This document shows positions 8,822 through 17,487 of a DNA stretch of 64,000 nt, in pieces. The notes below the pieces were generated by a model that was not told where the DNA came from, searched no databases, and saw only the letters and a program-made list of their open reading frames with translations. Both the position numbers and the translations under genes were made by a program. Each line of letters starts with the position of its first letter. The first letter of the stretch is position 1. The DNA comes from Sphingopyxis sp. Root154. Its GTDB lineage: Bacteria > Pseudomonadota > Alphaproteobacteria > Sphingomonadales > Sphingomonadaceae. The DNA lies in contig NZ_LMGI01000002.1 in assembly GCF_001427105.1 (NCBI RefSeq), positions 1,468,651-1,532,650 on the forward strand, read 5' to 3'.

Positions 8822-9115
8822 ATGTCGCGCATCTGCGAACTGACCGGCAAGGGCCGCCAGGTTGGCCACAATGTCAGCCACGCCAACAACAAGACCAAGC
8901 GCACCTTCCTGCCGAACCTGCAGAATGTGACGTTGCTGTCGGACGCGCTCGGCAAGGGCGTCAAGATGCGCGTGTCGACCCACGGCCTGCGTACGGTCGA
9001 GCATAATGGCGGTCTCGACAACTGGCTGCTGAAGGCCGGCGACGACCAGCTGTCGGCTTCGGCCCGCAAGGTGAAGAAGGAAGTCGCGAAGAAGCTGGCC
9101 GAAAAGGCCGCTTAA
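8822..9115 (+). CDS. rpmB: 50S ribosomal protein L28
   Basis: The 97-residue basic protein begins [20 protein letters not shown], the conserved L28 N-terminus, and contains the middle segment [16 protein letters not shown] chose the ATG at 8822 because the family starts there; the frame stays open upstream but would add an unrelated extension. It is a single-gene unit: a possible promoter lies upstream and a clear terminator follows. Confidence 0.98.
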   Translation: MSRICELTGKGRQVGHNVSHANNKTKRTFLPNLQNVTLLSDALGKGVKMRVSTHGLRTVEHNGGLDNWLLKAGDDQLSASARKVKKEVAKKLAEKAA

Positions 9116-9140
9116 GCGCTTTCGAATCGCTAAAGCAATC

Positions 9141-9169
9141 AGGCCGCCGGCTTACCGCGCGGCCTTTTT
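9141..9169 (+). terminator. Rho-independent terminator of rpmB
   Basis: The arms AGGCCGC (9141-9147) and GCGGCCT (9159-9165) form a 7-bp GC-rich stem, followed by a run of five T on the plus strand. The loop contains the TAA stop (9152-9154) of the convergent phytase-like gene. Confidence 0.8.
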
Positions 9170-10153
9170 GCTGTCCGGTGCCCTGCCCGGCGGCAGGCCC
9201 ACCAGCTCGAATTGCAGCAGCAGGCTGCGCTGCCAGACGTTGAAATTATTGTCGGCGACGAGCCAGAGCCAGGTGCGGCCCTGCTCGACCGAAATCGCGG
9301 CGCCTTCGTAATTTTCGGCGAGTGGCCGGGTAACACGGCCAATCGTCCGTGACCGCACGACGGCGTCCTTTTGTATATCGGCCGGGTCGACGATTGCGAC
9401 GATCGTCGTGAATACGGGGTCGAAACCGAGCCGCCGGTGCACGATCAGGATGCGCCCGTCGGGCAGCGCCGCGGCATCGCTAACCAGTCCACGGCCCGCC
9501 GAATCATAAAAGAAGCGAATCGGCGCGGGGCCGGGCGCGGCCGGATCGCCGGTGTAGATCAACGCCTCGCGCCCGCGCGGATCGTCGTCGGCGTCTTCCA
9601 GAAAGACCACCGTTCGGCCATCCGGCAGCCGCGTCATCGCCTCAGGCCCGCGATTCCTGGGCCAGCGCACCGGTTCGGGCAGCTTGCGTCGCGACTCGAT
9701 TGCCGAAAGACCGGCATCGAGTCGCCAGATTTCGTTGATCCCTTCGAGCGCGATCCAGCTCTTGCCGCTTTCGGGGGCGACAAACATCGCCTCGGCATCG
9801 ACCATGGATTTGCGCTGCGGCCGGCCGTCGGGCGTCGGTAGCGCGCGAATCCGGACATCCGAAACCGAACCGCGCGCGTCGAGCGTCAGGCGTGCTCCAT
9901 AACCATTGTCGCCGATCAGCTGAAACCGGTCCGGCCCCATCCGCGCGAGCGCCGAAAAGCCACCGAACCGGCTGTGCGGGCTGACGAGATGCCAGCCGCG
10001 GACGAACCGCATTGCACCCGAAGTCTCCGGCGCGAAGACCAGCGGACGCGCGGCGGCGCGTTCGGTCATGTCTCCCTTCGGAAAGCGCATCACGGTGCCG
10101 GGCACCGGGCCGACGGCGACAAATATCAGGGCAGCGAAGAGCAAACGGCGCAT
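9152..10153 (-). CDS. Esterase-like activity of phytase family protein, exported
   Basis: The 333-residue protein starts with a signal peptide or membrane anchor (MRRLLFAALIFVAVGPVPG). It matches the phytase-like esterase family: a beta-propeller-type protein with repeated blades such as FSALARMGPDRFQLIGDNGY and RGPEAMTRLPDGRTVVFLED. The family is thought to act on phosphate esters or related compounds outside the cytoplasm, but its real substrates are poorly known. I use the ATG at 10153 because it starts the signal peptide; the frame extends 24 codons upstream. Its 3' end lies in the rpmB terminator. Confidence 0.8.
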   Translation of the reverse strand: MRRLLFAALIFVAVGPVPGTVMRFPKGDMTERAAARPLVFAPETSGAMRFVRGWHLVSPHSRFGGFSALARMGPDRFQLIGDNGYGARLTLDARGSVSDVRIRALPTPDGRPQRKSMVDAEAMFVAPESGKSWIALEGINEIWRLDAGLSAIESRRKLPEPVRWPRNRGPEAMTRLPDGRTVVFLEDADDDPRGREALIYTGDPAAPGPAPIRFFYDSAGRGLVSDAAALPDGRILIVHRRLGFDPVFTTIVAIVDPADIQKDAVVRSRTIGRVTRPLAENYEGAAISVEQGRTWLWLVADNNFNVWQRSLLLQFELVGLPPGRAPDSKKAAR

Positions 10154-10315
10154 CGCCGCGGGGTTAGGGCGGCGGCATGCGAAAGGAAAGCGGTTCACCG
10201 CAGAAAGCTGAACATTGGCCAACAATGATGTTCAGGCTTCGCTCAAAGCGAATCGGGCAAAACATGATCATCGACAAAGCCCAGACGGGCCAAACGACGA
10301 CGAAGGAGAACGAAA

Positions 10316-10717
10316 ATGAAAAAGATGATGACCCTCTCGATCGCCGCCCTGATGTCCACCGCGACACTGGGCGTGGCGGCTCCCGCCGCGGCGCAGAACG
10401 GCTATTACGACCGCGATGGCTATTCGAGCTATGATGTTCGCTATGACCGCGACGATCGCCGTTATGACCGCCGCGATTATCGCCGGGACAACCGCCGCGA
10501 TTACCGCAACGATCGCCGCAACTACCGGAATGATCGCCGCAACTATCGCCAGTGCGACAATGGCACCGGCGGCACCGTGATCGGTGCGATTGCAGGCGGC
10601 CTCGCCGGTCATGAAATCGCCGGCCGCGGCGACCGCACGGTCGGTACGATCCTCGGCGGCGCTGTCGGCGCCCTCGCCGGCCGCGCGATCGACAAGGGGA
10701 ATGACGGCTGCCGTTAA
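10316..10717 (+). CDS. Exported glycine-zipper 2TM-domain protein
   Basis: The 133-residue protein has a clear signal peptide (MKKMMTLSIAALMSTATLGV, cleavage near AAAQ at about residue 27). A low-complexity middle follows (residues 29-75), rich in Asp, Arg and Tyr with repeated units like DRRDYR and NDRRNYR. A C-terminal glycine zipper then contains GTVIGAIAGGLAGHEIAG and TILGGAVGALAGRAIDKG. Two cysteines flank the zipper. Such proteins sit in or near the outer membrane. A good AAGGAG site and a strong downstream terminator make it a single-gene unit. Function is unknown. Confidence 0.85.
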   Translation: MKKMMTLSIAALMSTATLGVAAPAAAQNGYYDRDGYSSYDVRYDRDDRRYDRRDYRRDNRRDYRNDRRNYRNDRRNYRQCDNGTGGTVIGAIAGGLAGHEIAGRGDRTVGTILGGAVGALAGRAIDKGNDGCR

Positions 10718-10757
10718 GGGGCAGTCCCGACCCCCAATAATTTCCTTCCCTCCTTGC

Positions 10758-10794
10758 CCCCGCCCGGCCCTGTGCCGGGCGGGGTTTTCTTTGC
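10758..10794 (+). terminator. Strong rho-independent terminator
   Basis: An 11-bp perfect stem (CCCCGCCCGGC at 10758-10768 with its complement at 10774-10784) closes a 5-base loop and is followed by TTTTCTTT. It ends transcription of the glycine-zipper gene. Confidence 0.9.
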
Positions 10795-10908
10795 GTCACG
10801 CGGGTCAGGGAGGAGGCGCTTGCCATAATGGCCGGGAAAGCCTAGGTTTGCTGCCAAGTGCACGCCTGCGGTTTTGCGGGCGCGTGAGCAGAACAGGTTA
10901 CGATAGCC

Positions 10909-12000
10909 ATGCGGCAAATGGCAGCGCCATCAGGGCGACCGCCGCGGCCAGGCCCGGCGGTAAAAGGACGAAACAAGGCGGGGGGCGAATCGCGTCCGAT
11001 GCCGATCACGCGGCCGCGCAGCTATGCCGCGATCGACCTTGGCACCAACAATTGCCGGCTTTTGATTGCTCGCCCGCAAAATGGCGAGCTCGTCGTCATC
11101 GACGCTTTTTCGCGTATCGTCCGTCTGGGCGAGGGCTTGCACGGCAGCGGGAAAATCAGCGAGGCGGCCATGGACCGCACCGTTGCCGCGCTGTCGATCT
11201 GTGCCGACAAGCTGCGCCGCCGTCACGTCTCGCTGTCGCGCGCGGTTGCTACCGAAGCGTGCCGCCGTGCGAGCAACGGCGAGGAACTGGCCGAGCGGGT
11301 CCGCCGCGAAACGGGTATCGTCCTCGACATCATCTCGGCCGCCGAAGAGGCGCGGCTCGCCGTCCTCGGCTGCCACAATCTGATGGAGCCCGGCGAAGGT
11401 CCGGCGCTGATCTTCGACATCGGCGGCGGCTCGACCGAGCTGATGCACGTCGATGTGTCGGACCATGACGTGAAGATCCATGACTGGATCAGCGTGCCGT
11501 GGGGCGTCGTCTCGCTGACCGAACATGCGCCGCTTCCCGACGACAGCCTCGCCGGCCGCCAGGCCGCCTATGCGCATATGCGCGAAGTAACGCGCGAAGC
11601 TTTTGCCGCCTTTGCCGGGCGCGCCGAACGCTTTGCCGGTCAGAAGCTGCGCCTGCTCGGCACCAGCGGCACCGTAACGACGCTCGCCAGCGTCTTCCTC
11701 GACCTGCCGCGATACGACCGGCGCGCGGTCGACGGGCTCGTCGTCCCGTCCGATGCGATGCGCGACATCAGCCGCCGCCTTGCCGACGCGAGCATCGCCG
11801 ATCGCGCCGAAATCGCATGTATCGGCCGCGAGCGCGCCGATCTGGTCGTCGCGGGCTGCGCGATCCTCGAGAGCATCATCGACCTGTGGCCCGCGGTGCG
11901 CGTCGGTGTCGCCGACCGCGGCATCCGCGAGGGCATCTTGCGCACGCTGGCGATGCAGGGCCGCGACATCCCCGTCACCCGCCGCGAGCATCGCAAATGA
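10909..12000 (+). CDS. ppx: Exopolyphosphatase / pppGpp phosphohydrolase family (Ppx/GppA)
   Basis: The protein (363 residues from this ATG) belongs to the ASKHA-fold Ppx/GppA family, which hydrolyses polyphosphate or pppGpp. The N-lobe phosphate loop is YAAIDLGTNNCRLLIARP, and the second nucleotide motif is FDIGGGSTELM. It is short and lacks the extra C-terminal domain of E. coli Ppx, as usual in alphaproteobacteria. The start is uncertain: a second in-frame ATG at 10999 begins just before the conserved region, and the first 30 residues are low-complexity. The last base pairs overlap rlmE (ATGA), so the two are coupled. Confidence 0.9.
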   Translation: MRQMAAPSGRPPRPGPAVKGRNKAGGESRPMPITRPRSYAAIDLGTNNCRLLIARPQNGELVVIDAFSRIVRLGEGLHGSGKISEAAMDRTVAALSICADKLRRRHVSLSRAVATEACRRASNGEELAERVRRETGIVLDIISAAEEARLAVLGCHNLMEPGEGPALIFDIGGGSTELMHVDVSDHDVKIHDWISVPWGVVSLTEHAPLPDDSLAGRQAAYAHMREVTREAFAAFAGRAERFAGQKLRLLGTSGTVTTLASVFLDLPRYDRRAVDGLVVPSDAMRDISRRLADASIADRAEIACIGRERADLVVAGCAILESIIDLWPAVRVGVADRGIREGILRTLAMQGRDIPVTRREHRK

Positions 12001-12695
12001 GCGGCGCCGGCGGAAAGGGCGGTAGCGGTCGCGGCGGTCTGCACGTCCGCGTCAAAACCGCGCGCAAGCGCAGCGTCTCATCGACGCGCTGGCTGCAGCG
12101 GCAATTGAACGATCCCTATGTCCGCCGCGCGCAGGCCGAAGGCTATCGCTCGCGCGCCGCATACAAGCTGATCGAACTCGACGAGAAATTCGGCTTCATC
12201 AAGAAAGCGCGCGCGGTCGTCGACCTTGGCATCACGCCCGGCGGCTGGTCGCAGGTCGTGCGCAAGGCGAACCCCCGCGCGCGTGTCGCCGGGATCGACC
12301 TGCTCCACTGTGAACCGATCGAGGGGGTCGAAATCCTCGAAATGGATTTCATGGACGATGCCGCACCCGACGCGCTGATCGAGGCGCTCGGCAGCGCCCC
12401 CGACCTCGTCATTTCGGACATGGCGGCGAACACCGTCGGCCATCAACAGACCGACCATCTGCGCACGATCGGCCTTGCCGAAACCGCCGCAGATTTCGCG
12501 GTGCAGAATCTGCTGCCCGGCGGCGCGTTTGTGGCAAAGGTGTTCGCGGGCGGGGCTGATCACACCCTGCTGACTTTGCTAAAGCGCTACTTTTCAACGG
12601 TAAAGCACGCCAAACCGCCGGCGAGCCGCAAGGGGTCGCCCGAGCTCTATGTCATCGCCCAAGGCTTCAAGGGCCGTAGCAAGGACGCAGAATAA
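11997..12695 (+). CDS. rlmE: 23S rRNA (uridine-2552-2'-O) methyltransferase
   Basis: The 232-residue RrmJ/FtsJ enzyme methylates U2552 of 23S rRNA during late 50S assembly. The K-D-K-E catalytic set is K57, D141, K181 and E216, and the SAM motif is VDLGITPGGWSQV (normally DLGAAPGGW, so two residues differ). An N-terminal basic, glycine-rich tail of about 25 residues precedes the fold. Its ATG overlaps the ppx stop by three bases. Confidence 0.95.
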   Translation: MSGAGGKGGSGRGGLHVRVKTARKRSVSSTRWLQRQLNDPYVRRAQAEGYRSRAAYKLIELDEKFGFIKKARAVVDLGITPGGWSQVVRKANPRARVAGIDLLHCEPIEGVEILEMDFMDDAAPDALIEALGSAPDLVISDMAANTVGHQQTDHLRTIGLAETAADFAVQNLLPGGAFVAKVFAGGADHTLLTLLKRYFSTVKHAKPPASRKGSPELYVIAQGFKGRSKDAE

Positions 12696-12729
12696 ACAGT
12701 GTAATGGGTCGATCCGGGGGAGAATTTTG

Positions 12730-14196
12730 ATGGCCAAGTCGGGGCAGTCGGTCGCGGCTGTTACGCTCGCCGCGCTGATGCTGGCGTCGTGCGGCGGCGG
12801 GGGCGGTTCAAGCAGCGCCGGAAGCGGCGGCCCTGTCACGGTCACCCCGACGCCAAGCCCCACACCTGCCCCGACCGCCAATTGCACGCTCGCCTCGCGT
12901 CAGGCCTTTGCCAAGGCGGTGATCGACGAATGGTATCTGTTTCCGACCGACGTAGACAACGGCGTCCGGCCGACCGACCATACAACGGTCCAATCCTACA
13001 TCGACGCGCTGGTCAGGCCTGCCTTCAACCTGAACAAGGACCGCTTCTTTACCTACATCACCTCGATCGCCGAGGAGAACGCCTTCTACGCCCGTGGGTC
13101 GAGCGCGGGTTTCGGTGTCCGCATGACCTATGACGCGGCGGGTCAGCGCATCCTCATCGCCGAAGCCTATGAGAGCGCACCGGCGTTTGCCGCGGGGATC
13201 GACCGCGGCACGGCAATCGTTGCGATCGGCACCAACAGCGGCAATTTGCGTACCGTGGCGAGCATCGTCGCCGCCGAAGGGACCGCGGGCCTTACCAGTG
13301 CACTCGGCCCGAACGACCCCGGGGTCAGTCGCGTGCTGCGTATCACCGACGCGGCCGGCACGCGCGACGTCACCGTCGCCAAGGCCGATTATTCGCTCGA
13401 CCCGGTTTCGGACCGCTATGGCGCAAAGGTCATCACCGAGGGCGGCCGCAGCTACGGCTATCTTAACCTGCGCACCTTCATCTCGTCGGCGGACGACCAG
13501 TTAAAGGCGGCCTTCGCCGATTTCGGCGCGCGCGGCGTGACCGACATCATCATCGATTTCCGCTACAATGGCGGCGGCCTTGTCTCGACGGCCAATCTGA
13601 TGGGCGACCTGATGGGCGCGGGCCGCGCGGGGCAGCTTTTTTCGCAGACGCGCTTTCGCGCCAACAAGTCGGCCGAGAATGATGAGCATCGTTTCACGCC
13701 GGCGGGCCAGTCGATCGCACCGACGCGCATCGCCTTTATCGGCACCGGGTCGACCGCATCGGCAAGCGAACTCGTGATCAATTCGATGCTGCCCTATCTC
13801 GGCACCAATATGACGCTCGTCGGCGGCAACACTTATGGCAAACCGGTCGGCCAGATCGCGCTCGACAAGGCCGAATGCGACGACCGCATGCGCGTCGTCG
13901 CCTTTGCGACGGCCAATTCGGCCGGCGCGGGTGACTATTATGACGGGCTCGCACCGAAAATCACGAACAGCTGCGCCGCGAGCGACGATCTGACCGTCCC
14001 GCTCGGCGACCCGCGCGAGGCGTCGATCCGCGCCGCGATCGGCTTTCTGTCGGGCAACGCCTGTGCCACGCGGATCGCCGACGCCAGCGCGGGCCCGGCG
14101 GCGCGGAGCCGCAGCGCCCGCATGCTCGCCGAGCCCGAAATGCTCACCCCCGAGCGGCCGAGCGCGGCGCAGCGCGAACTGCCCGGGCTGTTCTGA
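12730..14196 (+). CDS. S41-family C-terminal processing peptidase, lipoprotein
   Basis: The 488-residue protein has a lipoprotein signal ending in the lipobox LASC (lipidated Cys at about 21), followed by a glycine/serine linker and a Pro/Thr-rich spacer. A PDZ-like region (about residues 125-210) precedes the tail-specific protease domain. The nucleophile is probably the Ser in GSTASASELV and the base the Lys in NTYGKPVGQ. It is probably anchored at the membrane and degrades envelope proteins. I chose the ATG at 12730 for its GGGGGAG ribosome site and the lipoprotein signal. Confidence 0.88.
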   Translation: MAKSGQSVAAVTLAALMLASCGGGGGSSSAGSGGPVTVTPTPSPTPAPTANCTLASRQAFAKAVIDEWYLFPTDVDNGVRPTDHTTVQSYIDALVRPAFNLNKDRFFTYITSIAEENAFYARGSSAGFGVRMTYDAAGQRILIAEAYESAPAFAAGIDRGTAIVAIGTNSGNLRTVASIVAAEGTAGLTSALGPNDPGVSRVLRITDAAGTRDVTVAKADYSLDPVSDRYGAKVITEGGRSYGYLNLRTFISSADDQLKAAFADFGARGVTDIIIDFRYNGGGLVSTANLMGDLMGAGRAGQLFSQTRFRANKSAENDEHRFTPAGQSIAPTRIAFIGTGSTASASELVINSMLPYLGTNMTLVGGNTYGKPVGQIALDKAECDDRMRVVAFATANSAGAGDYYDGLAPKITNSCAASDDLTVPLGDPREASIRAAIGFLSGNACATRIADASAGPAARSRSARMLAEPEMLTPERPSAAQRELPGLF

Positions 14197-14220
14197 TCAC
14201 CCCCCGCGACATCGCAGCAA

Positions 14221-14249
14221 TTGACCGCGGCCCGAAAATAGGGCTATCG
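14221..14249 (+). promoter_or_regulatory. Possible promoter of the cobalamin operon
   Basis: TTGACC (14221-14226) is followed after 17 bases by CTATCG (14244-14249), just ahead of the riboswitch. The region also holds an 8-bp inverted repeat (CCGCGGCC at 14225-14232 and GGCCGCGG at 14249-14256). That repeat could instead be part of a terminator for the upstream peptidase gene. The -10 is weak. Confidence 0.35.
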
Positions 14250-14260
14250 GCCGCGGCAAG

Positions 14261-14420
14261 CGACAGGTTCCCCGGCGACGGGGACTAAGAGGGAACGGGA
14301 AAACCCCGGCTGCCCCTGCAACTGTACGCGGCGAGCCATCGGCCACTTGCCATTGGGATTCCGGTCCCGAGAAGGCGGCCGACCGGCGCTGACCCGCAAG
14401 CCAGGAGACCTGCCCGTCGC
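14261..14420 (+). promoter_or_regulatory. Cobalamin (AdoCbl) riboswitch
   Basis: Conserved elements appear in the right order: AGGTTCC near the 5' end, GGGAACGGGAAAACC at about 14291-14305, GGCTGCCCCTGCAACTGTA at about 14308-14326, and the B12 box AGCCAGGAGACCTGCC at 14399-14414. The ends can pair to close P1 (CGAC/AGGT with ACCT/GTCG). It lies about 150 bases before the BtuB-type receptor and heads the ten-gene cobalamin operon. It should shut down expression when adenosylcobalamin is abundant. The expression platform between the B12 box and the btuB start is GC-rich, and I did not resolve it. Confidence 0.93.
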
Positions 14421-14573
14421 CGTCGTCTTTCGTGCGGACAGGGTGTGCCGGGCGGACGGGGGTGAACCCGCATGACGACAAGCTTGGCTGCGCATGGGCG
14501 CGGGCGATGTCGTGTGTCCCCGGGACAACCGCATCGACCGTGTTCGTGAGCGGCATTGTCGAGGGATTATCCT

Positions 14574-16535
14574 GTGTTTAAAGTGTTTTTCCGAAGTTCG
14601 ATCTGCCTCGCCGCCGTTGCGGCATCCTCCGCTGCGTTCGCCGACGAAGCGTCGACCGCGCATGCTGTCGCCGCCGACGGCGACAGCATCATCGTCACCG
14701 CGACGCGCACGCCGCTGACGCTCGACGAAGTGCCCTCGTCGATCGCCGTGCTCGACAAGGAAGCGATCGACCGCGCGCAGGATATCGGCGTCACCGAACT
14801 CCTGCTCCGCACACCCGGCATCAGCATTGCGCGGAACGGCGGCTATGGCACCTCGACCTCGCTCCGCATTCGCGGCGCCGAATCGGAGCACACCGTCGTC
14901 GTGATCGACGGGGTGAAGCTCAACGATCCGTCGTCGACCGGCGGCGGCTTCAACTTCGCCAATCTGCTCGTCGGCGATATCGACCGGATCGAGGTGCTGC
15001 GCGGCCCGCAATCGATCCTGTGGGGAAGCCAGGCGATCGGCGGCGTGGTTAACATCGTCACCGCCGCGCCCGAGAAGGAACTTGAAGGCAGCTTCGACCT
15101 CGAAGCCGGATCGCGCGAGACGGTCAGCGCGCGCGCCGCGATCGGCGGCCGCACGGGTCCCTTGAGCTGGCGCCTCGGCGGCCAGCGCTTCACCACCGAC
15201 GGCATTTCGTCGCACGCCAAGGCGTTCGGCGCGGTCGAGCGCGACGGCTATCGTAACAACAATCTTTCGGGCCGCGCCGAGCTGGCGCTCGCGGACAATG
15301 TCAGCGCCGAGGTGCGCGGCACTTATTCGAGCGGCCGCGTCGAATTCGACGGCTTCAACACCGACAGCAACGATTATGGGCTCAACAAGGAGTTCGTCGG
15401 CTATGCGGGGCTCAATTTCGACCTCGCCGGCGGACGCTTCCGCAACCGCGTCGCGTTTGCCTATACCGACACCAACCGCGATAATTTCAATCCCGACCGC
15501 GCGCGTCCGCAGAGCTTCGAGGCCGATGGCCAGAACAAGCGCTGGGAATATCAGGGCAGCTTCGATTTTACCGATCGTGTCACCGCGATCTTCGGGGTCG
15601 AGAATGAACGCTCGGACTTCCGCAGCCGTTCGCCGTCGGCATCGCTGTCGACCCCGCTTCCCGCGTTCGTGCGCGGCAAGGCCGAACTGACGAGCGCCTA
15701 TGGTCAATTGAGCATAGAGCCAATTGACGGTCTGACCCTCAATGGCGGCGTCCGCTATGACGATCACGACCGCTACGGCGGGCAGACTTTGTTCGCGGCG
15801 GGCGGTGTCTGGCGGCTCACCACCGGCACCGTGCTGCGCGCCAGTTATGGCGAAGGCTTCAAGGCGCCGTCGCTTTACCAGCTGTTCAGCGAATATGGGA
15901 ATGTCGGGCTCGACCCCGAAGAAGCGCATGGCTGGGAAGCCGGCATCGAGCAGCATCTGTTCGACCGCAAGCTCGTCGTCGGCGCGAGCTGGTTCGACCG
16001 CACCACGACGAACCAGATTATCTTCAACAGCTGCTCCTCGCCCTCGACCAACCCGCTCTGCACGGTGCCCGGCAGCAGCCCGGCGACCCCGCGCTTCGGC
16101 TATTATCTCAACGTCGCACGCAGCGAAGCGCATGGCGTCGAGGCGTCCGCGGCGCTGACGCTCGGTGGGCTGACGCTCGACGGCAACTACAGCTGGATCG
16201 TCGCCGAAGACCGCTCGGAAGGCACCGCCAATTTCGGCAAATGGCTGCCGCGGCGTCCGCGCAATACCGCCAATGCGTCGGCGAGCTATGCCTTCGGCTT
16301 CGGGCTCGAGCTCGGCGCGGCGGTGCGCTGGTCGGGCAAGAGCTATGACAATGCGAGCAATGCGACGCGACTCGACGATTATACGCTCGTCGACCTGCGC
16401 GCCGAATATGCGCTGTCCGACGCCGTGAAGCTGTTTGCACGCGCCGAGAATATCTTCGACGAGCAATATATGACGGCGTTCCGCTATGGGTCGCTCGGCC
16501 GCAGCATCTATGCCGGTATCCGGGGGCGCTTCTGA
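14574..16535 (+). CDS. btuB: TonB-dependent vitamin B12 outer-membrane receptor
   Basis: The 653-residue protein has a signal peptide, a TonB-box-like segment SIIVTATRTPL, a plug domain (RIRGAESEHTVVVIDGVKL, VLRGPQSILWGSQAIGGVVN) and a beta-barrel ending in Phe (YAGIRGRF). These are typical of BtuB. It imports cobalamin and possibly cobinamide using TonB energy. I place the start at the GTG at 14574, with AGGG eight bases upstream, rather than at the TTG at 14556. It directly follows a cobalamin riboswitch, which settles its identity among TonB receptors. Its stop overlaps the next gene (TGATG). Confidence 0.92.
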   Translation: MFKVFFRSSICLAAVAASSAAFADEASTAHAVAADGDSIIVTATRTPLTLDEVPSSIAVLDKEAIDRAQDIGVTELLLRTPGISIARNGGYGTSTSLRIRGAESEHTVVVIDGVKLNDPSSTGGGFNFANLLVGDIDRIEVLRGPQSILWGSQAIGGVVNIVTAAPEKELEGSFDLEAGSRETVSARAAIGGRTGPLSWRLGGQRFTTDGISSHAKAFGAVERDGYRNNNLSGRAELALADNVSAEVRGTYSSGRVEFDGFNTDSNDYGLNKEFVGYAGLNFDLAGGRFRNRVAFAYTDTNRDNFNPDRARPQSFEADGQNKRWEYQGSFDFTDRVTAIFGVENERSDFRSRSPSASLSTPLPAFVRGKAELTSAYGQLSIEPIDGLTLNGGVRYDDHDRYGGQTLFAAGGVWRLTTGTVLRASYGEGFKAPSLYQLFSEYGNVGLDPEEAHGWEAGIEQHLFDRKLVVGASWFDRTTTNQIIFNSCSSPSTNPLCTVPGSSPATPRFGYYLNVARSEAHGVEASAALTLGGLTLDGNYSWIVAEDRSEGTANFGKWLPRRPRNTANASASYAFGFGLELGAAVRWSGKSYDNASNATRLDDYTLVDLRAEYALSDAVKLFARAENIFDEQYMTAFRYGSLGRSIYAGIRGRF

Positions 16536-17080
16536 TGGCGGCGATGTCGGACCGCGGTGCGTCGGCGCTCTGGGTCTCGCTGCTGACGGCGGCGAGCACC
16601 GCGACGACGCTCGCGCTCGCCTGCGCGACCCCCTTTCCGGCGCTTGCGGCGCTCGCGGCGGTGCATATGCGCCGCCGCGATGGCATCGCGCTCATGCTGC
16701 TCGCATGGGCCGCGAGCCAGTTCATCGGCTTCTTCCTGCTCGGCTATCCGCGCGATGGAAGCACGCTCGGCTGGGGCGCCGGGCTCGGTGCCGCAGCGGT
16801 GGGGTCGGCGCTCGCAAGCTATGCGGCGCTGCGGGCGCTCGCATACCGACCGGTCGCGGCGCGGTTGAGCCTCGCCTACGCCGCGGGCTTCACGGCGTTC
16901 AAGGGTATCATCCTCGCCTGGGCGCTCGTGCTCGGCGGGCTGCACACCGCGATGGCGCCCGACCTGCTCGCCGAACAGTTCGTGCGCAACGGCGCGATCC
17001 TGATCGGGCTTTACGCCCTGTATCGCGCGCTCGTCGCGGTCGGCGTTCCGGCGCCGCAGCAGGCGGCAACGGCCGCCTGA
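16535..17080 (+). CDS. Unknown integral membrane protein in the cobalamin operon
   Basis: I do not recognise this 181-residue protein with certainty. It has about five hydrophobic segments: residues 10-42, 50-72, 77-102, 110-138 and 147-170. One Cys lies in the first (LALACATPFPALAA), and there are few charges between segments. It overlaps the stop of btuB (TGATG) and the start of the DUF1636 gene (TGATG), so it is made together with B12 uptake proteins under riboswitch control. Its size and topology would fit a small inner-membrane corrinoid or cobalt importer such as an S-component/BtuM-like protein. That idea rests on context only. Confidence 0.6.
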   Translation: MAAMSDRGASALWVSLLTAASTATTLALACATPFPALAALAAVHMRRRDGIALMLLAWAASQFIGFFLLGYPRDGSTLGWGAGLGAAAVGSALASYAALRALAYRPVAARLSLAYAAGFTAFKGIILAWALVLGGLHTAMAPDLLAEQFVRNGAILIGLYALYRALVAVGVPAPQQAATAA

Positions 17081-17487
17081 TGCTCACGCGCGTCGCCCCC
17101 GGGCCCGCGGTGGTGGTGTGCAACAGCTGCCGCCACAGCCGCGAGTCCCGGGACGACGCCGAAGGCGTGCGCGGCGGTGCGCGGCTCCTTGAGGCGCTGA
17201 AGCGTCTCAAGGAACAGGATTCGCGTTACGACGGCGTCGCGGTGCAGGAAATGGCCTGTTTTTTCGCGTGCCAGGATCATTGCACCGTCCATCTGCGCGC
17301 GCCCGACAAGGTCGGCTATGTCCTCGGCCGCTTTCAGGGCGATGAAAATTCCGCGCGTGCCATCCTCGACTATGCGGTCCATTACGCGACAAGCGAGCAT
17401 GGCCGCGTCCCCTTTTCTCTTTGGCCCGAAGGCGTCAAAGGGCATTTCATCACCCGCACCCCTCCGCCAGGATTTGTCGCCGAATGA
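17080..17487 (+). CDS. DUF1636 predicted metal-binding protein
   Basis: The 135-residue protein has C14-x2-C17 (VCNSCRHS) near the N-terminus and a second cluster C60, C64, C68 (MACFFACQDHC). This pattern is typical of DUF1636, annotated as a predicted metal-binding protein with a thioredoxin-like ferredoxin look. It is often found next to B12 genes. It overlaps the previous gene (TGATG) and cobT (ATGA). A role in cobalt handling or electron delivery is plausible, but no experimental function is known to me. Confidence 0.82.
   Translation: MLTRVAPGPAVVVCNSCRHSRESRDDAEGVRGGARLLEALKRLKEQDSRYDGVAVQEMACFFACQDHCTVHLRAPDKVGYVLGRFQGDENSARAILDYAVHYATSEHGRVPFSLWPEGVKGHFITRTPPPGFVAE

Noticed and set aside
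10181..10315. Promoter boxes upstream of the glycine-zipper gene
   Set aside because: Several weak -35-like sequences occur but none has a fitting -10 at the right distance.
14556..14573. TTG start for btuB
   Set aside because: The GTG at 14574 has better ribosome-site spacing and starts a normal signal peptide.
14244..16466. 740-codon minus-strand frame opposite btuB
   Set aside because: The translation is low-complexity and resembles no protein, and btuB on the other strand has full motif support plus a riboswitch.
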